NCBI RefSeq assembly: GCF_000828615.1
Contig: NZ_AP012273.1
Coordinates: 2,728,001 to 2,792,000 of the forward strand
Direction: 5' to 3'
DNA: 64,000 nucleotides
From: Thiolapillus brandeum
Lineage (GTDB): Bacteria > Pseudomonadota > Gammaproteobacteria > Chromatiales > Chromatiaceae
Position 1 is the stretch's first letter. Each line of letters starts with the position of its first letter. A model generated the notes under the pieces. It saw only the letters and a list, made by a program, of their open reading frames with translations. It did not search any database and was not told the DNA's origin. Both the position numbers and the translations under genes were made by a program. Shown here in pieces: positions 45,614 to 54,513 of the stretch.

Positions 45614-46654
45614 ATGACAACAATGAAAGCACTGGTGAAAAAGCACGCCGAAGAAGGCCTGTGGCTGGAGGACGTGCCCCTACCCAAGGTGGGCAACAAC
45701 GACGTGCTCATCAAGATTCAGAAGACCGCCATCTGCGGCACGGATATCCATATCTACAACTGGGACGACTGGGCGCAGAAGACCATTCCCGTACCCATGA
45801 CCATCGGTCATGAGTTCGCCGGCAGCATCGTGGAGCTGGGGGCCAACGTGGAAGGGCTGGAATTGGGCGATCTGGTGTCCGGCGAGGGACACATCGTCTG
45901 CGAGCGCTGCCGCAACTGCCTGGCAGGGCGCCGCCACCTGTGCCCCAACACCATTGGCGTGGGCGTGAACCGAACAGGCTGCTTCGCGGAATATCTGTCC
46001 ATTCCGGCCAAGAATGTCTATCGCCCCAATACCCCCATCCCCCCGGAGGTGCTGGCCTGTTTCGATCCCTACGGCAACGCCGTGCACACGGCCCTGTCCT
46101 TCAACATGGTGGGCGAGGACGTACTCATCACTGGCGCCGGTCCTATCGGCATCATGGCGGCCATGGTGGCAGCGCATTGCGGCGCACGCAACATCGTGAT
46201 TACCGATCTGAACGAATACCGCTTGAACCTGGCGCGCACCATCGTGCCCAAGGCCATCCCTGTCAATGTAGCCAAGGAGACCATTACCCGGGACATGATG
46301 CGCGCCCTGGGCATACTGGAAGGTTTCGACGTGGGCCTGGAGATGTCCGGCTCCCCGGACGCCTTCCGGGAGATGCTGTCGAAAATGATCAATGGCGGCG
46401 GTATCGCCATGCTTGGCATCATGCCCAATGGCACGGGCATCAACTGGGACGACGTGGTCTTCAAGGGCCTGCACATCAAGGGCATCTATGGCCGGGAGAT
46501 CTTCGAGACCTGGTACAAGGGCACCATGATGTACCAGAGTGGCCTGCCCCTGGAGAAAATCATCACCCACCGTTTTCACTACAGCGACTTTCAGCAGGGC
46601 TTCGACGTGATGCGCTCCGGCGAATCCGGCAAGGTCGTTTTATCCTGGGAATAG
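45614..46654 (+). CDS. tdh: L-threonine 3-dehydrogenase
   Basis: This 346-residue zinc alcohol dehydrogenase-type enzyme oxidises threonine to 2-amino-3-ketobutyrate. It has catalytic-zinc motif [32 protein letters not shown], structural-zinc cysteines in [16 protein letters not shown] style (about residues 97-110), and NAD-binding [20 protein letters not shown]. It matches E. coli Tdh along its whole length. Possible start is either ATG 45614 or ATG 45623. It is followed by kbl, completing the threonine-to-glycine pathway. Confidence 0.95.
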   Translation: MTTMKALVKKHAEEGLWLEDVPLPKVGNNDVLIKIQKTAICGTDIHIYNWDDWAQKTIPVPMTIGHEFAGSIVELGANVEGLELGDLVSGEGHIVCERCRNCLAGRRHLCPNTIGVGVNRTGCFAEYLSIPAKNVYRPNTPIPPEVLACFDPYGNAVHTALSFNMVGEDVLITGAGPIGIMAAMVAAHCGARNIVITDLNEYRLNLARTIVPKAIPVNVAKETITRDMMRALGILEGFDVGLEMSGSPDAFREMLSKMINGGGIAMLGIMPNGTGINWDDVVFKGLHIKGIYGREIFETWYKGTMMYQSGLPLEKIITHRFHYSDFQQGFDVMRSGESGKVVLSWE

Positions 46655-46729
46655 TTGAAAAGCACATGAACGATTTCCACTTCTCATTCGTTGCAATCCG
46701 GCGCGTGGCAGGGAACCCCATTTCCCTCT

Positions 46730-46750
46730 CGACGCTGCCAAGCAGCGTCG
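46730..46750 (+). repeat. Hairpin between tdh and kbl
   Basis: CGACGCTGC pairs perfectly with GCAGCGTCG around CAA. No T-tract follows, so it is more likely an mRNA structure that tunes tdh/kbl expression than a terminator. It lies within the 178-base gap between the genes. Confidence 0.5.
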
Positions 46751-46832
46751 CGCACATCAAACAAACCCTACCTCCAAGCGGTACAAAACTTCGCCAAAAT
46801 ATTTGTTTCACCAACACCGGGCCAGCATAACC

Positions 46833-48023
46833 ATGAGTTTCGAATCCACAAGAGAAAGCCTGCAACAGGAACTGGACGGCATCCGTGAGGCCGGCCTGTG
46901 GAAGGAGGAGCGTGTCATCGCCTCCCAGCAGATGAACGATATCACCCTGGCGGATGGCCGCGAGGTGGTGAACATGTGCGCCAACAACTACCTGGGCCTG
47001 GCCAATCACCCTGCCCTCATCCAGGCCGCCAGGGACAGCTATGAACACTGGGGTTTCGGCCTGTCGTCGGTGCGCTTCATCTGCGGCACCCAGAGCATCC
47101 ACAAGCAGCTGGAACAGAAGGTCACGGACTTTCTCGGCATGGAGGACAGCATTCTCTACGCTGCCTGTTTCGACGCCAACGGCGGGCTGTTCGAAACCCT
47201 GCTCTCGGCGGACGACGCGGTAATCTCCGATGAGCTGAACCACGCATCCATCATCGACGGCGTGCGCCTGTGCAAGGCGGCGCGCTACCGCTACCGTAAC
47301 AATGACATGGACGATCTGCGGGACAAGCTGGAACAGGCCCGCCAGCGCGGCGCCCGGCGCATCCTCATCACCACCGACGGGGTGTTCTCCATGGACGGCA
47401 GCATTGCCCGCCTGGACGAGATCTGCGATCTGGCGGACGAATACGGCGCCATGGTGCATCACGACGACTGCCACGCCACGGGCTTCATGGGGGAAACGGG
47501 CCGCGGCATCCACGAATACCGGGGCGTCATGGGCCGGGTGGACATCATCACCAGCACCTTCGGCAAGGCGCTGGGGGGCGCTTCCGGGGGCTTCACGTCG
47601 GGACGCAGGGAAATCATCGACCTGTTGCGCCAACGCTCCCGGCCCTACCTGTTCTCCAATACCCTGGCTCCGGCCATTTGCGCAGCTTCCCTCAAGGCCC
47701 TGGAGATGCTGGAATCCTCCACCGAACTGCGCGACCGCCTGGCGGACAACACCGCCTATTTCCGCCAGGGGATGAAAGACGCCGGTTTCGAGATTGCCGA
47801 AGGCGAGCATCCCATCGTGCCGGTGATGCTGGGCGACGCCCGCCTGGCCCAGGAAATGTCCCGCCGCCTATTGGAAAAAGGCATCTACGCCATCGGCTTC
47901 TTCTATCCCGTGGTGCCCAGGGGCAAGGCGCGCATCCGCACCCAGATCTCGGCGGCTCACACCCGGGAGGATCTGGACCGGGCGATTCAGGCCTTTGCCC
48001 AGGCCCATGCCGAAATCCGCTGA
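46833..48023 (+). CDS. kbl: Glycine C-acetyltransferase (2-amino-3-ketobutyrate CoA ligase)
   Basis: This 396-residue PLP enzyme cleaves 2-amino-3-ketobutyrate with CoA to glycine and acetyl-CoA. It has [44 protein letters not shown] and the PLP-lysine motif [14 protein letters not shown] (Lys near 244). ATG 46833 gives the family N-terminus [10 protein letters not shown]; the frame runs upstream to 46803. E. coli has kbl before tdh; here tdh comes first. Confidence 0.95.
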   Translation: MSFESTRESLQQELDGIREAGLWKEERVIASQQMNDITLADGREVVNMCANNYLGLANHPALIQAARDSYEHWGFGLSSVRFICGTQSIHKQLEQKVTDFLGMEDSILYAACFDANGGLFETLLSADDAVISDELNHASIIDGVRLCKAARYRYRNNDMDDLRDKLEQARQRGARRILITTDGVFSMDGSIARLDEICDLADEYGAMVHHDDCHATGFMGETGRGIHEYRGVMGRVDIITSTFGKALGGASGGFTSGRREIIDLLRQRSRPYLFSNTLAPAICAASLKALEMLESSTELRDRLADNTAYFRQGMKDAGFEIAEGEHPIVPVMLGDARLAQEMSRRLLEKGIYAIGFFYPVVPRGKARIRTQISAAHTREDLDRAIQAFAQAHAEIR

Positions 48024-48044
48024 CACCGGAATGCCCGGCGTTAG

Positions 48045-48191
48045 GGAAGGTCTGAAAAATTCAGACCTTCCGCGGCCCATGGATGGGGCCGCCAAAATCC
48101 ATCGCTGTAAGCGATAGATTTTGAAGCCAGCCGCAAACCGTGTTTGCGGCGCAGCGTACCCTGATAAAGCCAGGGATGGCTTTTGTCAGGG
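48045..48191. repeat. Array of five consecutive hairpins
   Basis: Five inverted repeats are packed in 147 bases. (1) 48045-48071, 12-bp perfect stem, loop AAA. (2) 48072-48092, GCGGCCC/GGGCCGC. (3) 48094-48122, AAAATC..ATCGCT with AGCGAT..GATTTT. (4) 48130-48150, GCCGCAAA/TTTGCGGC. (5) 48159-48191, CCCTGA..AAAGCC with GGCTTT..TCAGGG. It lies between the converging kbl and hybrid kinase genes. It could stop transcription from both sides, or be a decayed repeat element. Confidence 0.75.
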
Positions 48192-48196
48192 TTTCC

Positions 48197-50815
48197 TTAG
48201 CGGGACTCGCGCAGCTGTTGCAGCACTTCCAGGATATCCTGATAGCGCATGTTGTCCACCAGGTGCCTTAGTATGTCAGCCAATGCGCCATCTTCATGGG
48301 CGATCTTTTCGATCACCGGCGCCATGTCCTCCTTGCTCAAAAGAATGGCCGCGCGGCCAAGCGCTTCCTGCAAGGCTTCCGGCAGCGCTTCCAGATGCTC
48401 GCGCAGTTCCTGTACGGAGACTTCCCTTCCCGCATCCTCATCCTGTTCCTGCGGATGATCCTGGTAGCGGTATTTCAACCCCAGGTGTTTTTTCATCATC
48501 TCGAATATGGCATGGGCCGGATAGGGCTTGACCAGGAAATCATCCATGCCGGAAGCCATGATCCGTTCACGGTCGCTGGCAAAAGCACTGGCCGTGAGGG
48601 CGACGATGACCACCTTGTCGCCGCCGGGAAGCTGGCGTATGCGGCGCGTGGCCTCTTCCCCGTTCATCAATGGCATGCGCCTGTCCATCCAGATGAAATC
48701 AGGGCGCCAGTGCTGGAACATTTCCACTGCCTCCCGGCCGTTCTGCGCCTCGCGAACCTCCAGGCCGGGAATATTGAGAATACTGCGCAGCAGGAGGCGG
48801 TTATCCTGCTTGTCCTCCACCATGAGTATGCGCACCGGTTGTTGGGCATCGGCCAGGCCGATCACATCGCTGACCGGTTCCTGCCCCATCATCTGTTCCT
48901 CATCCTGAGAACAGATCCGGCATTTAATCCAGGCACTGAACACGCTGCCCTCACCCGGAGTAGAATCGACCCCGGTATCCCCTCCCATGGCCCGGACAAA
49001 CTGTCGGGTAATCGCCAAACCCAGGCCGGTGCCCGTCTGTTCGGATGCCGAGCCAACCTGCACGAAGGGTTCGAAGATACGCTGAATGTCAGCTTCGGAA
49101 ATACCCACACCCTGATCTTCCACTTCTATGCGCAACCGGTCTCCATCCGTCTTCAGGCGCAGGATGACTTTGCCCCTGTCCGAATACTTGATGGCGTTGC
49201 TCAGGTAGTTCAGCAGAATCTGGCGAAGCTTGTCTCCATCGGTGATCAGGCAGGAAGGCATACTGGCATCGGTTTCCAGTTCAAGCTGCAATCCACGCAT
49301 CCGGGCCCGCTCCTCCATGAGTGACATCACGTCACCCACGATATCCTGAATGATGACCGGTCGCTCATCGATGGTCACCTTACCGGATTCCACCCTGGCG
49401 AGATCCAGAACCTCATTGATCAGGGTCAGCAGGAAGTTGCCGCTGCGATGTACGATAGCCAGGGTTTCCCGGTGCTTTTCCGGAATTGCCGGTTCCCTGA
49501 CCAGGAGTTCCGAAAAGCCCAGGATGGCATTGAGCGGGGTACGCAGCTCATGGCTCATATTGGCGAGAAACGCCGACTTGGACCGGTTGGCATATTCCGC
49601 CGCTTCCTTGGCCCGGGCCAGTTCCAGCGTAAGGCGCTCTGCCCTGTGCTTGCTGCGATAACTGTAAACGGACAGCAGTATCAGCAAGATGACGAGTACC
49701 ACGAGGAAATAGATGCTGGTCAGTTGCCGCTCGATTTCACTGCTCTGCAGGTGCATCACTTCTTCGTGACGCTGGATGAGTTGCTGCTGTTCGCGGATCT
49801 TTGTGTCCAGATCACGGATATTTTGCTGCTGCTGTTTCAGAATCGCATTGCGGCTGCGGATCTCCTGCTGTTGAGTCTGCAACTCTTCACTACGCTTGTT
49901 CAGGGTTTCCTGCTGCTGGCGCACATTCTTCCGCAAGCGCTCGAATTCCTTACCCAATGCCGTCAGCTCCCTTGCCTTCTGTTCCACCTCCTGCTCTCTC
50001 TCGGTCAGGACACGCTTTTGTTGCTCCAGGCGCTGACTGGTATCTTTTACTTCCCGGGTACGCGCATCGAGACGTTTTTCCAGCTGCTTCAACTCCTGGT
50101 TCTTGCTCGCGATTTCGGTCTTGAGCGCCCCGATGCGGGAGCGGGACTGCTCTGCTTCCTTTTTCAGCTGCTCATTGAGCTGTGCATAATGCTGGAAACG
50201 CGCTTCCTGCTCCTTCAGCGCCGCGATGGAAGCATCGAACAGCTTGCTCACGCCAATTTCATCACCACCGGTGAGAAGGATCTTTTCACTGACGGACAAC
50301 CCACTGGCGGTGATATTGCCCCTGTTGATCCGCAAATGAATGCGGTTGTGCAGGTCATGATACAAATTGACCATGATGTCATCCCCTTTTGGGGCGTCCT
50401 CGGAAATCACCAGCACCGGCGAAGATGGCGGCAGCAACTGATGAATTTCCCCCAGCCTTTTTGCAAAACTCCGTCCTACATACAGCACCTGAAAATCCGG
50501 CTGCTCTGCCAGTTTTTTCGCACTGGATGCATGGAGAACGCGTATGGGGTATCCCTTGAGACGCATGTCCCTGGTCATGCCGGCCAGGGTGGTCGACACA
50601 CCCTGGCCTTTCTCCAACACCATGATGCGGAATTCGTCGGGACCGATTTTGCCAGGCCAGGTGGTATTCTTGCTCACAAGGAAGATATAAGCCGAAACCA
50701 CTTCCTCGCGGCTACGCGCCTGTTCCCCGGCCTGAGCGGGTAAAAACAGGACCAGGCAAGTGAAAAACAGCAGGAGCCGCCCTGTCCAGAAATGTAAAAA
50801 CGCCAAATCAGTCAC
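48197..50815 (-). CDS. Hybrid sensor histidine kinase with N-terminal YfiR-like domain and long coiled coil
   Basis: This 872-residue protein has a signal peptide, a periplasmic YfiR-like (DUF4154) domain (about 32-195, SAYIFLVSKNTTWP, LYVGRSFAKRL, VNLYHDLHNRIHLRINRG) and a long coiled coil (about 205-385, Q/E/R-rich). A membrane segment (YFLVVLVILLILLSVYSYR) follows, then HisKA (ANMSHELRTPLNAILGFSE), HATPase (VEDQGVGISEADIQRIFEPF, GTGLGLAIT) and a receiver domain (MVEDKQDNRLLL, phospho-Asp in FIWMDRRMPLMNG). A C-terminal helical domain of ~60 residues has no clear Hpt histidine. Divergent from a TonB-dependent receptor, so it may sense its cargo. Confidence 0.88.
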   Translation of the reverse strand: MTDLAFLHFWTGRLLLFFTCLVLFLPAQAGEQARSREEVVSAYIFLVSKNTTWPGKIGPDEFRIMVLEKGQGVSTTLAGMTRDMRLKGYPIRVLHASSAKKLAEQPDFQVLYVGRSFAKRLGEIHQLLPPSSPVLVISEDAPKGDDIMVNLYHDLHNRIHLRINRGNITASGLSVSEKILLTGGDEIGVSKLFDASIAALKEQEARFQHYAQLNEQLKKEAEQSRSRIGALKTEIASKNQELKQLEKRLDARTREVKDTSQRLEQQKRVLTEREQEVEQKARELTALGKEFERLRKNVRQQQETLNKRSEELQTQQQEIRSRNAILKQQQQNIRDLDTKIREQQQLIQRHEEVMHLQSSEIERQLTSIYFLVVLVILLILLSVYSYRSKHRAERLTLELARAKEAAEYANRSKSAFLANMSHELRTPLNAILGFSELLVREPAIPEKHRETLAIVHRSGNFLLTLINEVLDLARVESGKVTIDERPVIIQDIVGDVMSLMEERARMRGLQLELETDASMPSCLITDGDKLRQILLNYLSNAIKYSDRGKVILRLKTDGDRLRIEVEDQGVGISEADIQRIFEPFVQVGSASEQTGTGLGLAITRQFVRAMGGDTGVDSTPGEGSVFSAWIKCRICSQDEEQMMGQEPVSDVIGLADAQQPVRILMVEDKQDNRLLLRSILNIPGLEVREAQNGREAVEMFQHWRPDFIWMDRRMPLMNGEEATRRIRQLPGGDKVVIVALTASAFASDRERIMASGMDDFLVKPYPAHAIFEMMKKHLGLKYRYQDHPQEQDEDAGREVSVQELREHLEALPEALQEALGRAAILLSKEDMAPVIEKIAHEDGALADILRHLVDNMRYQDILEVLQQLRESR

Positions 50816-50829
50816 AAATTTATTCGCTA

Positions 50830-50858
50830 TTTCAATTACTTATGCATTCCCCTATAAT
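50830..50858 (+). promoter_or_regulatory. Sigma-70-type promoter for the TonB-dependent receptor
   Basis: TATAAT at 50853-50858 with TTTCAA at 50830-50835, spacing 17, lies 33 bases before the receptor start in the divergent gap. The -10 is perfect, the -35 weak. Confidence 0.5.
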
Positions 50859-50890
50859 ACTTTACAGGATCTCCTTTTAGCAAATCAGTC

Positions 50891-53110
50891 ATGCCATACT
50901 TGCGATTCGGTCACTGTCCATCCCCGATGCTCATTCTTCTGTCGGCAATGATGCTGATATCACGGGTTGAAGGTGCGACAAATGACCTGCTGAGCCTGGA
51001 ACTGGAAGACCTCTCCCAGGTGGCTGTCATGAACACGGCGGCCACTCTCACCGCCACAGATACCCGTCATACACCCGCCTCCATGGTGCGCATTACGCGG
51101 GAAGACATATTACGTTCCGGGGCCAGAACCCTGGATGAGTTGCTGGACATCTATGTCCCCGGCCTGGCCTACATGTACAAGCTGGAAGGCACCCAGTTGG
51201 GTATCCGCGGCATTATCAGTGATCGCAACAACAAGATCCTGCTCACCGTCAACGGGCGCAACATGAGTGTAAAAACCCGCGATGGCGGCGCCATCACGGA
51301 ACGCTGGTTCTCCACACTGGGAGACATTCGAAGCGTCACCGTGATCAGCAGCCCCGGATCGGCGGTTTACGGTCCGGGCGCTATCGCCGGCGTGATCGAC
51401 ATAGAGACCTTCGACAGCAACAGCTTCGAAGGCACCGACTTCAGCCTGCGTGGCGGTGCCGGTGAAGAATTCCTCAGCGGCGAAATGCGCTATGGCCACA
51501 AGTTCGACGAGAACACCGGTCTGTTTTTCTATTATGGCATGGATGACTATTCCGGCGCCGACGATGCGCCCCACAAACTGGCTTTCGACATGGTCAACCA
51601 GCCCTGGCCCGGGGGAAACAACATCCTCATAGAGGCCAACGAGGACTTTCCCTTCAGAACCACCGCCGATAACGGCGCTTTCGAAGACATGCTGCGCCAC
51701 AAACTGCACCTGCAGCTGGACGGGGAAAACTACTCACTCTGGGCGCGCTATACCCGCAGCGGCCTCGCCATACCCACCAGCCAGCATCAATTCCGCTACC
51801 TGAACCTGGAAAATCTGCAGCACACAGGCACCGCGAACCAGCAGCTGACCCTGTTTGGCAGCTATACCCAGGAAATCAGTGAAAAAACCCGTCTGGAGTA
51901 TTCACTGAGCTACCTGCTCAGCGATGTTCTCATCAGCAGATATGGCAGAAACTCCATTCGGGGAGGGCTGCGCAACTGGCGGGAAGACAATGCAACGCTC
52001 AACATTACTGCTCATCATTCGCCCAGCGCAGAGCAGAATATTGCCCTGGGCATGGAGTTCATATACAACCGTTTTGGTCGCCAGGGATGGTTGTACGAGG
52101 AATATGACGATACCCTGAAAACACCGCCTGGTTCGCCGGGTGTGCCCGACCCCCTGGAAGACGGCACAGAATGGCACAGTAACATGCTGTCGTTCTTTGG
52201 CGAATACCAGTGGCTCATGAATGAACAGTGGACAGCATTCGCCGGTATTCGCCTTGACAAGCACCGTTATACGCCCTGGATGTTTTCCCCGCGTCTGGCC
52301 CTGATCTATTCTCCCGACATCAACCAGTCCTACAAGCTGAGCTACGACCATTCCGTCCGCCATGCGGATGATCTTGATCTATATCTGCAGAACCAGCTCG
52401 AATCAGGAAAGGGGGATGTGGAAAAGATCGACCATCTGGAGTTCATCTACACGAAAACCCTGTATCAGAAACTGCAGTTCGATCTGTCAACCTATTTCAA
52501 TCATCACCAGGTTGTGTCCTTCAACCCGGAAAAATTCATCACCGAATACCTGGGAACACTGGATACCTTCGGAATGGAAGCACAACTGAGCTATCACCAG
52601 GACCGTTTCGACCTGTACTTTTCTCACGCCTTCACCAAACAGCTGGATTTCGACCTGGAAGATCCCCAACTGGAGGAACAGAACATTTCTGCATCGGTTT
52701 ACGGCTATGGCAACGACCTGGCCAACTGGAACAACCACATCAGCAAACTGCGCTTCGACTACCGTTTCAGTAACCGATTGACCTGGAACAACTCCCTGCG
52801 CATCTACTGGGGGATGCCGGGCGCCGTGGATATGGCTGACTACAACAGGAACAGAGAGCTGCCCTATTCATGGGAGCGATTTCGCCTGCCTCTGTATGAG
52901 GATTCCAAACGGGCATTCGAAGAAAGCCTGTTCCTCAACACCGGCCTGGATTACCGCGCGGGCAGGAATCTGTCCATCCATCTGAATGCCTACAACCTGC
53001 TGGGACTGTTCGACGAAGACTACAACAAGCGGAACTATTTCCTGCGCACCAGCCATTACCGCGACACCGAGCCTGCTATCGCCTTGCGGTTTACCTATCG
53101 TCTCGACTGA
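50891..53110 (+). CDS. TonB-dependent outer membrane receptor
   Basis: This 739-residue protein has a signal sequence (LILLSAMMLISRVEGA). A plug domain follows (about 45-165): MVRITREDILRSGARTLDEL, LGIRGIISDRNNKILLTVNG and VTVISSPGSAVYGPGAIAGV. A 22-strand barrel completes it, ending in AIALRFTYRLD. Start ATG 50891 is the longest; the in-frame ATG 36 bases downstream would also give a signal peptide. The substrate cannot be told from the sequence. A divergent YfiR-domain kinase on the left suggests linked regulation. Confidence 0.9.
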   Translation: MPYLRFGHCPSPMLILLSAMMLISRVEGATNDLLSLELEDLSQVAVMNTAATLTATDTRHTPASMVRITREDILRSGARTLDELLDIYVPGLAYMYKLEGTQLGIRGIISDRNNKILLTVNGRNMSVKTRDGGAITERWFSTLGDIRSVTVISSPGSAVYGPGAIAGVIDIETFDSNSFEGTDFSLRGGAGEEFLSGEMRYGHKFDENTGLFFYYGMDDYSGADDAPHKLAFDMVNQPWPGGNNILIEANEDFPFRTTADNGAFEDMLRHKLHLQLDGENYSLWARYTRSGLAIPTSQHQFRYLNLENLQHTGTANQQLTLFGSYTQEISEKTRLEYSLSYLLSDVLISRYGRNSIRGGLRNWREDNATLNITAHHSPSAEQNIALGMEFIYNRFGRQGWLYEEYDDTLKTPPGSPGVPDPLEDGTEWHSNMLSFFGEYQWLMNEQWTAFAGIRLDKHRYTPWMFSPRLALIYSPDINQSYKLSYDHSVRHADDLDLYLQNQLESGKGDVEKIDHLEFIYTKTLYQKLQFDLSTYFNHHQVVSFNPEKFITEYLGTLDTFGMEAQLSYHQDRFDLYFSHAFTKQLDFDLEDPQLEEQNISASVYGYGNDLANWNNHISKLRFDYRFSNRLTWNNSLRIYWGMPGAVDMADYNRNRELPYSWERFRLPLYEDSKRAFEESLFLNTGLDYRAGRNLSIHLNAYNLLGLFDEDYNKRNYFLRTSHYRDTEPAIALRFTYRLD

Positions 53111-53114
53111 TCAA

Positions 53115-53276
53115 GGGAACCTCTGAATAATTCATGGCACGGCGTCTTACGGCGCCAAATCGCCCATTTCTTCGTTGCGAATCTTCAAAATAGCTGGCTA
53201 TTCCGTGCGATTCGCGCCTCGAACTGGACGATTTTTCACCGCAATCTGCTCGCGCCAGAATTAATCAGAGGTTCCC
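53115..53276. mobile_element. MITE-like 162-bp inverted-repeat element
   Basis: Terminal inverted repeats are 19 bp (53115-53133 GGGAACCTCTGAATAATTC and 53258-53276), with one mismatch. The centre is AATAGC-TG-GCTATT (53189-53202), exactly at the middle of the element, so the whole is a large imperfect palindrome. The two flanking bases are AA on either side, a possible target duplication. No ORF inside. It fills the gap between the receptor and the HD-GYP gene. I recall similar sequences in other gammaproteobacteria; not checked. Confidence 0.8.
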
Positions 53277-53282
53277 AAGCTG

Positions 53283-54341
53283 TCAATCACTCAGTTCAAA
53301 CTGAATCTGCGCAAACTCAACCAGGTTGTCAAGGAACAGATCCACCATCGCAGGATCGAATATGGTGCCACGATTCTCCTGAATATATGCCAGTGTTTTC
53401 TCGATACTCCAAGCCTCTTTGTAGGAACGTGCGTGGGTGAGGGCATCGAACACGTCAGCCAGTATCACGATACGCCCGGCGACATGGATGTTATCCCCCT
53501 GGATACCATAGGGATAACCCCGACCATCCCAGCGTTCGTGATGTTCCTTGGCGATGATAGCGGCCATACGCAGTACCGGACGGTGAGAATGGCGAAAAAG
53601 CTCATACCCCTTGATGGCATGGGTCTTCATAATCTCCCATTCTTCGGAAAACAGCGCACCTGGCTTATTGAGAATTCGATCCGGAATGGCTACCTTGCCC
53701 ACATCGTGGAAGGGGGCTGCCTGATGGATCAGTTTCACGGTTTCATCATCCAGACCATATAGCCGGGCCAACAGGCGGGAGAACTCGGCGACCCGCTGGA
53801 CATGCTTTCCCGTCTCGATGTCCCGTTTTTCCATCAAGGCCCCCAAGGTGAACACCATCTCGTTTTGAGTCAGCTCCAGCTCCTCATTGAGCTTGCTGAT
53901 CTCTTGAACCCCTTCCTGGATACGAAACTCGAGATTATGCTGGTATTCCACCAGTTGCAGATGGGTTCTGACCCTGGCAATCACCTCCTCGTTGGCAAAA
54001 GGCTTGGAGATGTAATCCACGCCGCCGGACTTGAAAGCCTCGACCTTGGCATGGGTATCATCCTGGGCACTGACAAAGATAATAGGTACACCCATGGTAT
54101 CCGGATTGGATTTGAGCTGCCGGCACACCTCATAGCCATCCATACCAGGCATGCGTATATCCAACAACACCAGATCCGGCACGCGGGCACTCATGCTCAA
54201 CAGCGCCATCTCGCCGTTCATCGCCGTGCGCACCTGATAACCTTCGGCCACCAGAAAGCTTTCCAGCAGGCGAAGATTTTCGGGCCGGTCATCAACGATC
54301 AATATATCGTGATTCGCGGCCAGGCTACCGTTGGCCTGCAT
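53283..54341 (-). CDS. Response regulator with HD-GYP c-di-GMP phosphodiesterase domain
   Basis: This protein of about 352 residues has a receiver domain (ILIVDDRPENLRLLE, phospho-Asp in LVLLDIRMPGMDGYEV, ISKPFANEEV), a short coiled link, and an HD-GYP domain with HQAAPFHDVGKVAIPDRIL (HD), HHERWDGRGYPYG (HHE and GYP) and FDALTHARSYKEAW. All key metal residues are present, so it should hydrolyse c-di-GMP, which typically controls biofilm and EPS. ATG 54341 is preceded by GGAG; GTG 54356 is also possible. Next to a YfiR-like kinase. Confidence 0.92.
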   Translation of the reverse strand: MQANGSLAANHDILIVDDRPENLRLLESFLVAEGYQVRTAMNGEMALLSMSARVPDLVLLDIRMPGMDGYEVCRQLKSNPDTMGVPIIFVSAQDDTHAKVEAFKSGGVDYISKPFANEEVIARVRTHLQLVEYQHNLEFRIQEGVQEISKLNEELELTQNEMVFTLGALMEKRDIETGKHVQRVAEFSRLLARLYGLDDETVKLIHQAAPFHDVGKVAIPDRILNKPGALFSEEWEIMKTHAIKGYELFRHSHRPVLRMAAIIAKEHHERWDGRGYPYGIQGDNIHVAGRIVILADVFDALTHARSYKEAWSIEKTLAYIQENRGTIFDPAMVDLFLDNLVEFAQIQFELSD

Positions 54342-54513
54342 TCCCTGCTTCTCCACACACCCCCCCCTTTCAACTCAATGTCTGATAAGAAATCATACTA
54401 TCTTTTTAAGAAAACCTCGGCAATCACCCGCGAGGGTCTTCAGACTATCTGCTCTCCACTTAACCCAATTGATGTATGATCTCCGGTCTCGACTTCCGGA
54501 CCTCGATATCTTC

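Noticed and set aside
46563-47810. 415-codon minus-strand ORF
   Set aside because: It is antisense to kbl and reflects codon bias.
49448-50743. 431-codon plus-strand ORF
   Set aside because: It is antisense to the hybrid histidine kinase and has no recognisable domains.
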